Part shown: positions 17,833-27,190 of the stretch, in pieces
How the letters are laid out: each line of letters begins with the position of its first letter
Position numbering within the stretch: position 1 is the first letter of the stretch
Source of the DNA: Bisporella sp. PMI_857
Lineage: Eukaryota; Ascomycota; Leotiomycetes; Helotiales; Helotiaceae
Length of the DNA: 27,691 bases
Assembly (NCBI GenBank): GCA_021307315.1
Contig: JAJSPD010000192.1
Location: 1 to 27,691, forward strand
Direction of reading: 5' to 3'
Position numbers and translations under genes: made by a program
The notes under the pieces: model-generated
Told to the model about the DNA's origin: nothing
Seen by the model: the letters and a program-made list of their open reading frames with translations, nothing else
The model's database searches: none

Positions 17833-20800
17833 TTATTTCTCTACCCCATTCTTCGCACTCAGCCGCTTTAATAAATCTCCAATCTCCCCAAAAGAAATAG
17901 GCTTCGTCAAGAAGTTGTCAAACCCACTCGACTCCGCCTCATCTCTGTCACGCCGACTAGCTAAGCCCGTCAACGCAACCACGTATGCATGATGCCTTCC
18001 TTTCTTTATGATACCTTCTTGTTCTACCTTTTCCCTCCTATCTTCAGTCGGATGACCTTCCCCTAGAGAAGTATTAACGAAGTCAAGTTCCTCTGACACA
18101 GAGCGGTGTGTGAAACTGCGCTCAAAGCTCCTAATTAGTCTCGTTGCCTCAAAGCCGTCCATCTCAGGCATCGAGATATCCATGAATATAATGTCAAAGT
18201 TCTTGCCTTTGTGTGCAGCTTCTCGAACGGCAGCGACGGCTTCGATTCCATTGCGCGCTATAATGATAGAATCTGACTTGCGCTTGAGTAAGTATCGGTG
18301 AATAAGTTGGAGATTCAGCACGTTATCGTCTACCGCAAGAATATGAAGCCCATTGGTTGAACCTAAAGGAACTGATGGCGACTTTAGCTTGAACGAACTA
18401 GATGGTTGGATTTCTGTTTGTGTTTGAGCTGCAACCTGAGATGGTGGTTGAAGAGACATAGCATGAAAACTAGTGAGTGCTTGGTTGCGGCCATCCTGTT
18501 GGGATTTTGAGGCTGATGGAATATTTTGAACAGAATCATCCTTAATCTTCGATTCGTTGGGATTTGATGATATTCTAGATGGCGGCGTAAATCCATAATC
18601 AGTTAAGGGTATCCCATGTATAGATAGACGTTCTTTAGGCGAGGTTAATGGTGTTTGCGTGCCCCTATTTGATTTGTTGCCAGGTGTTGACGCTCTTGGT
18701 GATAGATCATGGTCCAAGACTGCCAAGATACACCTTGCTAGTTTGAATGGTCCAACAGGAGCGCAAATACTTCCAACATGAAACTGGTACTGCCCAGTGT
18801 CCTGACGACAAGCTATGTGATCGTGGACAACCAGGACTCGTTGGCCATCTGACAGATCTGAGGAGTCCAGATTTGCTAACTCATCATATTGATCAGTAAT
18901 GATCAAGTCAACAGTTTTAGACTGTTCCATATGTTCACCTCTCGATATGACCTCGTAACCACTAGAAGAATTTGGAGTCAGTATTGCTTGAATATAACTA
19001 ATGTTCAAGAATGTTATCGATATTCAATGTCCGAGACTCTCGGGACACGAAAGAGGAGCCGCACATTTTGTATCAAGCGTAGATTTGGGGAAATGAATTA
19101 GAAGCTGCAAAAAGACACTTACAACCAGTTGGAACAATATCGCTCGATGCAGTTCCAAGATACATCTCGAGGTCTAGGTGCACCATTATGCTGGACGGCT
19201 CGAGATATCATGACACGCTTGCCTGAGGCACGCGCTCGGAGGATCTGAATAGCTCCTTGAGCATCTTCTGATATTTTTGTCCATTCACCTGGCCTAGTTT
19301 GGGCGACCTCTGAGCCATCAGGTCTCTCAATCGGAATTGTGATCTCGACATCGGTGCCTTTTCCAGGTTCACTCCGAATATGGATCTTTCCCCCAAGCTG
19401 GTTGACAATGCTCCACCTATATTTATTACTTATTTGTTTCAAATTCATTCACTTAAAGGCCAATCCCACAAGGCCACCACATTGAAATGTCTCCTCGATT
19501 GGGAGGGGCTTGCACAATGTCACTTACACGATAGAGAGACCAAGTCCAACTCCCGTGGCAAAATTGTCTTCTTGAGCAAAGGGCCGATAGAGCTTTCGTT
19601 CCATGTACTCAGAGGACATTCCCTTTCCAGTGTCCCTTATATGTATCAATAGATTGTCGCTTAATGTGCTAGCAGACCCCTTAGAGCTATTTTGATGCGT
19701 TTTTCGAAGTCCAACTTGGACCAAAATGTAGCCTGATGCCGTGTACTTTTGTGCATTGCCAAAAATGTTCATCATAATTCGTCGCAGTGCGCCTGGTTCT
19801 ATTCGTTAGAATATTCCAGACTTCGCGGGGATAAATATCAATACCGGCCTGTACTTTGAAGACCCAGTCTTGACGCTCAATGTCCAAAATGATCTCCACT
19901 GCAGATAGGGTAGGGTTATAGGAGGCACCCAGATCTTTTGAAACAGCTATGGAAAGATCCGTGGACTCAGCTCCTCGAAACTCTCCCGCCACAATCATCC
20001 CGTTCACCAGGTCTTCGCACAGTAAAGCAAGGTTGGTTATTCGGTATAGCTCATTGGATATCGTATCTGTGGTCAACATCAGTATGAGTATGTGAAGTTG
20101 TTTGAGAAATGAGGCATACCTTGCGGGTTGCCCGAATTTTCGAATGAGTTGATCTTACTGTAGTCCAATACATGATTGATAGTGTCCTGCAGCGACAATG
20201 AGCAGAGATTATAGGCCTGTGAGAATGGATCCTACCAACAGAGTCCCACTGCAGTTCTGTATTGTTGATACAAATTCGAGTTGTGAGGCTTCGAGTTCCG
20301 AATCACGGAGAAATTCTGCACTTGCAAGGATACCATGCAACGGGCTTCGAAACTCATCTACCATTATCAGCAATGATTTTTCTCAGTTCGAGTTATCTCG
20401 CTTACGAGAAATGCTACTTATGAAGTTAGACTTCATCTTATTAGCCGTTACCGCATCCAGTCTAGAAATCTCAACCGTAACGGAGTTAGTGAAGGCTGAG
20501 AGATATGCAATTTCACTCTCGACAGTAAAAACCGGCACTGCGGATTGACTCCATACAAAACAGCCCGAGTACCAGCGATCTGCCCTCTCCTAGTTAGTAA
20601 GCTATGGCAAACGGTGTACATGGTTTATCCTACCTCCAGCAGCGTCCCACAGTGGCAAGAATATGATCTGTCGTGCTCTGTGGAATATTTGAGATAGAAT
20701 AGTGGCTTCTGCCATCTGCTTCGTTACGTCGATAGCTGGGACGGATCGCTTTCGTCCGGCCGGACCTGTCCTATTAAAGCGCTCCAAGTCATTAATCTGA

Positions 20801-22652
20801 TCTAGTGACGAGAAGAAGCCCTCGTCATCTATGTACCACACATTGCCCTTGGGATAAGAGTTTAGGAGAGATTGCAGCGTTTTCCCGTCCAACATACTCG
20901 AGTCGAGATCCCAGGTCGCTGTGAAGATCACAAAGTCAACATTGCCTTTCAGGATCAAAGACAAGTAGTGAGGCACAAAATAATTCATATGAAGCTTCAT
21001 CGCTCTAGATTATGGCTTGGTATTAAAATAATACAGAGCTCGAAATTTACTTCGGGGAAGGGAACAGTTGTTACGAAAACACACACCAATCTCCGCAGCA
21101 GACATAGCTTGGACTTTTGACACTTTATGTTTGTCCGTTGAACGACTTATTGATCGCTGAGACAGATTTTCACCAATCTCATGGACAGGTGGCCTCAGTG
21201 TGCCGCTCCCAATTGTGCTTTCTTGTTGCGGGTGCTCGTTCTTGGTTTGCAGGAATTGAGCTCCTATAATGGTAGTTTCATCTAGATAAGCATCGGTGCT
21301 ACCAGCATCAGTATAACCAACAGTAGTATCCAAAAACACTACGCCTCCGGAAGTCAGTTCTAAGGACTCCCGAAGAATTGATGCAGCTTGGTCGAGGGTT
21401 ATCCGAATCTTGTCCACGACGGAGGGTTTCGCTGGCCCCTTCGGTTCTTCAGCATCAGAAGTTTCATGGCCATCAGTCGTCCAAACACCAAGTGGATCTG
21501 GTCCGCTTTCATCTGTCTTCCTAGCTTGCGACCGTTTATCAGTAGAAATAGACGTCGCTCCAGAGCTTGAATCGATAACGAGTGAGGTTCTCTCCAAGAA
21601 GGTTGCGATTCCTTGGCTCATTAATACAACACGGCGTCTTTCTGCAGCTTGTCGCTTCGTCTCCAGATGCTTCATCACATTGGCTGCTTGCTGATGGAGG
21701 TCTGTGAACTAATTAGCTCAATTGAGAGAAATGACTTAGTTCGGGAGAAAGCCACGAACATTTACGCTGGCCTAAGGGCAATCCGTCTCGCGGCTTGTCA
21801 TCGAATATGAAGAAAGATCCAATATTAATGCCACGGTCTGTTGTGATTGGCGTTCCTGCGTAGAAGCGATATGCTGCAAGTGAGCCATCTACAACAGGTA
21901 GGGAAGCAAATCTAGCATCGAGGGAAAGATCCTTGATGATAAAACAGGGGTAGGGGTCACTTGTATTGTCAAGATCAAGCGTGTTCTGAGCAGTATTAAA
22001 CCCTGGTTCTTGACGAGATGATAGCTATCATACCTCACATAGTCCTCCGGGAGTTGGAACGGTGGCATAACCGAACCATGACGAGTCATTGGTTACAAAT
22101 CCGTCATCTTCAGAAATGCCCACACACTTAGCTCCAGCGATAAAATATTGCTCGGCACGGGCAATCAGGCTGTTAAAAGTTAGTAAACATCCTCTCGACG
22201 AAAGCGGGAGAATCTTTCACCTTACCATGGCATGGACACCACGCAGACGCCATACCACTGTCTCGGCGTAGGCAGACAAAGCTCCATCTCCGATTAGTAC
22301 TTCATTGAAGGGCTCGTCAAGGTGTTTTTGATCATCTTTATGCGGCGCAAAAAATCTGAGTTGTATCAGCCTGACATCACATGATCGGATGAGGTCCGAG
22401 CGGTATTGCTCCTTCCGGCTGGCGAAACTTGGCTTACTTTCTCAATTCGAGAGCTCTCTGGCTCTCTGTCACGAGGCGTGGACGGCTATCGTTGGAAGAG
22501 AGTTCCATAACGATTGTATTTTCACGATACTGATTCTTTAGAAGAGATGATCTTAAAACCACGTCCCGAAAATGTTTGCGGCTAAGAAGGAGTTGAGCTG
22601 ACGTAGAAATATGGGGTGTCGTTGGCAAGGGACATTCATTCAGCCACGACAT
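17833..22652 (-). CDS. Hybrid histidine kinase (GAF-HisKA-HATPase-receiver), 13 exons
   Basis: Exons, in order: 22438-22652, 22221-22355, 22034-22169, 21766-21985, 21087-21701, 20634-20918, 20406-20579, 20236-20357, 20120-20186, 19845-20066, 19528-19798, 19123-19416, 17833-18997. All introns are GT...AG and phases agree throughout, giving 1306 residues. Residues about 70-235 form a GAF-like sensor (GDGALSAYAETVVWRLRG, AAYRFYAGTPITTDRGINIG). HisKA has SISHEFRSPLHGIL with phosphorylated His594, its codon split by an intron. HATPase: N-box MMNIFGNAQKYT from 739, IHIRDTGKGMS, and GVGLGLSIV near 812-821. The receiver has VDDN, phospho-Asp1192 (FMDISMPEMDG), ALTGLAS and LTKPISF. It should autophosphorylate, relay to its own receiver and then to an HPt protein. 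The signal is unknown and it lacks membrane spans, so it is probably cytosolic. The fifth intron (20919-21086, 168 bp) is the least certain, and the start codon could lie further in. Confidence 0.92.
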
Positions 22653-23385
22653 ACGTCACCTCTGTATTACCCCCCCCTGAATAAGGGCAAAACTGGGTCT
22701 CTGCGGAGTAAGGAACAGTGGGACAAAACGAGGCATTCGATGTGGTTCTGTGGATAGATACTTCTCACCGCCTACCAGGGGGCTAACGATGAATTCTTGA
22801 TACCCCCTTCCGTACCTTGGTAATGACGTCAACACGGCGCACTAAGTCAAACACTGGGAACTGGGCGTGAACCAATAGGTGACCGAGACTCAAGACTACG
22901 AGCAGGGAATTAAGTGACATCAGTTCGCAGAGTCCAGGTAGAGGGAAGGAGAGGTCCTCTTTAAAGTATCCCCATCTCGTGGTTTCCCTAAATCAACAAA
23001 AGAATTAGCGATCAATACCAATTGACACTGCTTACAGCATTTCGAACGTCGTCTAGTCGTTTCTTCACAAAAGACCCGTGCAATGTCTTCCCCATCTGCG
23101 TATACATCCTCTCAACCTTCCCCTCCCGATTTCGAGATAGTCTCGTCCCTCGATCGCTCTACATACGCACGTTCAATACACCAACACACCAAGGAGCAAA
23201 TGGCGCCATATTACTTGAGCGAGAAAGCCAAGCCTTATCGATGTTAGTAGCAATATCCACACGCCTAGTCTAGCAATAAAACCATGTGTGTCGGGTACGA
23301 AGAGCAGCGGATCGTTATAGCATCGAGTTGAGTGAGGGGTACTTTTTGAACGTGACGGGTCGTAGTGGTGGCGGAGGGTTTATCG
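22653..23385. other. Gene-free stretch upstream of the histidine kinase
   Basis: It presumably contains the kinase promoter and 5' leader. A small open frame at 23022-23273 has no recognisable features. I see no repeat or RNA gene here. Confidence 0.4.
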
Positions 23386-23387
23386 TA

Positions 23388-23427
23388 CGGAAGGGGGTGG
23401 ACAGAATTGATGCAACAGACAGGGGTT
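23388..23427. repeat. Left terminal inverted repeat of the Tc1-like element
   Basis: 40 bp, identical in reverse complement to 24636-24675, preceded by TA. Confidence 0.95.
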
Positions 23428-23496
23428 AAGGCGGTGAGTGAATCTACCGCTGTTTTAACTTCCATCACCTGCTCTCTCCTAATTATCAACACTACA

Positions 23497-24582
23497 ATGG
23501 GACGCGTACGCCGCGAATGGAGGACACCAAAGAAGGCACGATTTTTTGGTTTGCTAGAACGCGGTTTATCGATTCCTGCGGCTGCAAAAGAGCTAAGTCT
23601 TGATAGAGTGACAGCATGGAGATGGACTAAGAAGCAAGTGCCAGAACCCGAACGCAGAACTCGACCTCTATCTCAAAACCTCGGCGGATCTCGACTAGTT
23701 ACAGACGAGCATATTAATCAAATGATTCCTTGGATCACTGGTTACTACGAACGCCGTGTCTTACCACTTCAAACCATTGCACAGGAAGCTTGCGGTATCA
23801 CAGCTTCAGAGCGTACTCTCCGGAGAGCATGGGCCCGTTGGGGATACTATCACCACACCTCTGATTCGAAGCCATTCTTTACTAAGGATCAAAAGCTACG
23901 CCGGTTTCTGTTCGCAGTTAAAAATTAGGACCGACCGGCATTATATTAGCGTAAGGGCATCTACACAGACGAATCTATAGCTCGAACAAATTTGCGGCGG
24001 CGCGCCAAAGTTTTACGCAAACGGAGTGAAAAGAAACGCTTAGATTGTATACAGTTCACGTTCAATTCTGGCCGTGATTCTGTCATGTGTTGGGCTGCAA
24101 TCGAGTATAATTTCAAATCTAAGCTTTATTTTGTAAGCATGAAAAAGCAAAGCAGAGGATTCACACAAAAGAAGTATAAGGAACAAATCTTAAAAGGACC
24201 GTTAGCAGGTATATTTGAAGAGCGATACTTTCAAAGGTTCTTTTGTGTAGAGGATAAGAATAAAGTACACGGTCTTAAAGATACAAAAAGGAATTAAAGC
24301 CTTTGCAACGCTACAAAAGTGGAATGCCACATTAATACTCTTATTGATTGGCCTCCTTCCTCATTTGATTTAAACCCTATTGAGAACGTGTGGAGGATAT
24401 TGAAGCAGAGATTAAGGAATAGGAATCCTTATGGGGGATGGTCCCTTATAGAGCTAAAAGATGCTTTACAAGATGTCTGGGATAATGAGATTACAGTGGA
24501 AGATTTCAATAAGCATATTGATTCTATCCCTCAGAGAATCAGAAAGGTGCTTGCCAAAAGAGGAGCTCAGACTGAATATTAG
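23497..24582 (+). pseudogene. Tc1-like transposase with three in-frame stops
   Basis: One continuous 361-codon frame runs from the ATG at 23497 (MGRVRREWRTPKKARFFGLL) to the stop at 24582. It is broken only by TAG at 23926-23928, TAG at 23947-23949 and TAA at 24295-24297; there is no frameshift. The N-terminal helix-turn-helix (GLSIPAAAKELSLDRVTAWR) is followed by a second helical domain. The DDE_3 core has the first Asp in IYTDESIARTNL, the second in FFCVEDKNKVHGLKD and the acidic third residue in FDLNPIENVWRILKQRL. All three stops can be explained by CpA to TpA or TpG to TpA changes (CAG to TAG, TGG to TAG, CAA to TAA), the changes made by repeat-induced point mutation. The first stop falls before the catalytic core, so this copy cannot make an active enzyme. 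Confidence 0.92.
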
Positions 24583-24635
24583 ATAGAGCGGCGTTGAGGA
24601 TATACTGTAAATAGCTTAGTATTGGTGGCAGAATC

Positions 24636-24675
24636 AACCCCTGTCTGTTGCATCAATTCTGTCCACCCCCTTCCG
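24636..24675. repeat. Right terminal inverted repeat of the Tc1-like element
   Basis: 40 bp, the exact inverted copy of 23388-23427, followed by TA. Confidence 0.95.
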
Positions 24676-24677
24676 TA

Positions 24678-25031
24678 CTAAGAGCGAGTTATCTGCGACC
24701 AGGCAAAGAGCTAGGGAAAGATACATAGCCTGACTGGAGTTTGTGTGAGAAGGTGATTGGCAAGGAGTACCCGGTATGAACGAATAGCTGGGCGATGTCT
24801 TCATATCGAGAGTCCGTCGCGACTAAGAAACAATTGATGCAGCCTTGTACGGTACTTGGTATGAGGGTGCCTTCTGCTCTCGTCGATCTTTCCCTCATTG
24901 ATATCTTCTGTGGCGCATCACACGACCTATCGCGCTCACCATGCTACCATTTTGTTGCACGTCGTACTGCTGCCCAAGATCATACCTTGCTTGGTAAGTG
25001 ACAAGACATTGAGTGCCCAGCCGTCGCGAAA
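24678..25031. other. Gene-free stretch between the Tc1-like element and the LINE
   Basis: Short open frames on both strands lack recognisable features. This is the host sequence into which both elements inserted; I see nothing further. Confidence 0.35.
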
Positions 25032-25338
25032 TAGTAGTAGTAGTAGTAGTAGTTTATTGCGCCCGGCTAAGCCTAAAGGGCCCTATTCTATATTACATAA
25101 TACACTTCCTTCGGTGTTTCTAATGCCTCCTGAAGCCCATACAGAACTGCTTCTATTTACATTTTCCAATTTCAGTAACACATATTCAACGTGGCCTCGT
25201 GCGTAGTTAGTAGCAAGTTAACTTGAAGTTCATTCCTCCAAGTGTTCAATGTCCTATTGTCGGCGACTGAAGCGAGACCTGCTGGGAACACGAGGGTGAT
25301 AAAGGGTTAGTCGGAATAAAAGAAAGAAATGGGAGTTC

Positions 25339-26787
25339 CTATTGTAGGGAGTTAGTTGCCTGCTCTATTTCCATGTCCAGTCGTCTTGTGGCTATGGCAA
25401 ACTTGATCGTTGCTCGAACCGCGTCTATATTGTTCAAATAGAGGAAGAAGTAGTCACGTGGCCTTCAGAGAGTATAGGGCAAACGAGTATCAATTTCTGA
25501 AGGTTGTAGAACCTAAACTACAGGAGATAATCCCTCTACTTATAGAGGTACGATACTCACATGTCATCACACTGTTGCCTACCGTTGCCTACCGTTGCCT
25601 ACAGGTGCCTACCGGTGCCTACAATAGACTAGGTATGATCCTTAGACCTAGCCTGTTCAACATATATTTGGTGTCCATTTCTCCGGGTCAGATGGAGCTT
25701 TCCCTCCCAGGTAGAAGGAGAGGTTGCCTCTTCTAGTGTCTGTCTGTGCTAGCATTTGCGTTCGGTATGCGTCCCATCTCGTGCATCGGAAAAGGAAGTG
25801 CTTGACAGTTTCTGTTGCCTGTCCGCAGGCACATTGGTCAGATTCCGCTGCTCCAATCCGGTGAAGATATCCGTTCAGTCGTGCCATTCCTGTACGGAGC
25901 TGTGCTAATACGCTCGCTTCTCTCCGCTTGAGACCGTCGTATAGGGTACGAGTATGTTTTCCTGGCAGTGCGGTGTCCATTTCTCTGGAATACTTTCCCA
26001 CCTCGTCTGGTAGTGTTCTTGTTGTCCTTTCTGCTTTTTCCTTGTTGATGGTTGTGGATTTGGCTTGGTAGCATTGCCCTTGCGGTGTTCGGCCGGGCTC
26101 GGTAGCTTGTCGTGCGGCTTCCTTTGCTCTCCTGCCGAGCTCGAAGCTCTCCTGAGACGGGATCCAGATCATGGAGATAGAATTGCCTCCTTTTCTCAGC
26201 GTGGAAGCTACCTCGTAGATTTCTTTAATGCTGGTTTGCCCTGATTGATGTCTTGGTTGGCTCGTTGCTAGCAGGGCTCCCTGGTTGCTTGAAATAATCG
26301 TGATCTGTCTTCCCACCAGGTGTATAGGTAGGCGCTTCATTGCCATCGCTATCGCGGCGAGTTCAGCCGTGTACGGGTTCTGTTCCGTTCTTGCTCCCAG
26401 CGTGACTGAGTATGCAATCGGTTCTCTGCCTGTTACAATGCCGAGAGTGTCGTGGATAGTTCCTCCCATCCCAACTATCGACTTTCTCGTGGACGAGCTT
26501 GTCGCAATCCGAATGCCGCAAATGGTATTCGCAATATTAGTAGTCTCCTCTGTTCCGAGGTCGATGGTCGCGAGGATCCGTTCCTCCCACGGAGCTATCA
26601 CATAGGGTTGAATGACCTCCATCTTATCTGTTGGCATGTTTTGATGCGCATGAGCTATCTTTTGCAATGGTGACGTGAATCTCCGGAGTACTCTAGTGTT
26701 TAGCTTCGATATCGGATTCGTCTCGGGGAGCGTGCGGATGTTGACCCACAACTTCGTAGCCTTCTCTGCCCACCGCTCGCTCAGCAA
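25339..26787 (-). pseudogene. C-terminal half of LINE ORF2: RNase H-like domain and CCHC motif, split by an LTR
   Basis: The reading begins LSERWAEKATKLWVN just after an in-frame stop and continues to 25668 (WTPN). After the LTR is skipped it goes on as IDAVRATIKFAIATRRLD to the stop at 25339. The part at about 26130-26520 is laid out like an RNase H domain: RIATSSSTRKSIVGMGG, NPYTAELAAIAMAMKRLP, QITIISSNQGALLA, IWIPSQESFELGRRAKEAAR. The Glu of the second block is present, but the Asp of the first and third blocks and the His and Asp of the last are replaced. A CxC-H-C motif follows (CACGQATETVKHFLFRC). The reverse transcriptase and endonuclease domains are lost by 5' truncation. Inactive. 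Confidence 0.85.
25431..25662. mobile_element. Solo LTR, family B, inside the LINE
   Basis: A 232-bp unit starts TGTTCAAATAG and ends CCTGTTCAACA, flanked by TATAT on both sides (25426-25430 and 25663-25667). Removing it with one duplication rejoins the LINE codons for PNIDAVRAT as in the copy at 7517-7989. It contains CCCTCTACTTATAGAGG, a near-dyad, and a 10-bp tandem word (GTTGCCTACC) at about 25569-25622. The older copy is at 13032-13245. Confidence 0.93.
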
Positions 26788-26858
26788 CTAATTAACTCCG
26801 TAGACTTTTTCACCTTTTAAGTGCTGGTCACATGATCATAACTACATACAAATGGCTA

Positions 26859-26888
26859 AGTCCGTGCACCCCCCTTTGGGACACCCCC
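26859..26888. mobile_element. Left end of another Fot1/pogo-type element, cut by the copia element
   Basis: TA at 26857-26858 is followed by AGTCCGTGCACCCCC (26859-26873), the exact inverse of the terminus at 6846-6860. Only about 30 bp of the element is visible before the copia LTR begins at 26889, so its type is inferred from the shared terminus. Confidence 0.6.
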
Positions 26889-27075
26889 TGTCAGGATTTG
26901 AGAATCTAGGTAGCTGACATGTCCCTGACTAAGTGGGGAACGCTAGCGCGGAAGACTTTTCACACACGCACAGTTCTACAATTTTGTATGATCACACACA
27001 TATAGACAACAATAGAGAGCCTGAACGGCATCCCCAATACCTTCTGAATATCATTGTGTATTTCTCGTTCTATCA
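26889..27075 (+). mobile_element. 5' LTR of a Ty1/copia retrotransposon
   Basis: The unit begins TGTCAGGATTTGAG and ends CGTTCTATCA (TG...CA, 187 bp), directly followed by a primer-binding site and then a gag start at 27191. The left boundary is set by the TG next to the pogo-type terminus and cannot be proved without the second LTR, which lies beyond the window. Confidence 0.75.
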
Positions 27076-27089
27076 GGTTATGAGCCCGG
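27076..27089 (+). promoter_or_regulatory. Primer-binding site matching the anticodon arm of initiator tRNA-Met
   Basis: GGTTATGAGCCCGG directly follows the LTR. Its complement, CCGGGCTCATAACC, has the anticodon CAT in the layout of a eukaryotic initiator tRNA-Met anticodon stem-loop. Copia of Drosophila and yeast Ty5 prime with a half-molecule of this tRNA, which fits a copia element here. Confidence 0.75.
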
Positions 27090-27190
27090 ACTTGCGCTAT
27101 ATTCAACAACCTCACCGTTACCGCGTTACAAGCGCCAAGTTACCCCTGAATATCGAACCTGTCGTACAACCACACACCTACTGATTGAAG

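Larger units (their letters stand above)
23388..24675 (+). mobile_element. Tc1-like DNA transposon with perfect 40-bp inverted ends
   Basis: The left end 23388-23427 (CGGAAGGGGGTGGACAG...) and right end 24636-24675 are exact inverted copies over all 40 bases. Both are flanked by TA (23386-23387 and 24676-24677), the target duplication of Tc1/mariner elements. The total is 1288 bp with a single transposase frame inside. The perfect ends point to a young insertion. Confidence 0.95.
25032..26820 (-). mobile_element. Tad1-like LINE, 5'-truncated, with (TAC)7 tail and a nested solo LTR
   Basis: Read on the minus strand, the element ends in the same 3' untranslated sequence as the plus-strand copy at 7517-8301 and in seven TAC units (25032-25052 as TAG on the plus strand). 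It is about 1 kb longer at its 5' side than the first copy, reaching into the region before the RNase H domain, and the LINE match fades near 26820. An LTR at 25431-25662 was inserted later. Target duplications are not clear. Confidence 0.87.

Noticed and set aside
19799..19844. Frameshift before the kinase N-box
   Set aside because: A 46-bp intron with a CTAAC branch site joins VFKVQA to EPGALRRIMMN in frame.
22170..22225. Frameshift in the histidine kinase between exons 2 and 3
   Set aside because: Using the first GTAAGG as donor gives a phase error, but the next donor (GTGAAAG, intron 22170-22220) restores MVSLIARAEQ in frame, so no lesion is needed.
23022..23273. Small gene upstream of the Tc1-like element
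   Set aside because: No recognisable protein features, and the length is within random expectation.
24795..25206. Plus-strand open frames between the Tc1-like element and the LINE
   Set aside because: They partly overlap the LINE 3' untranslated region and have no domain.
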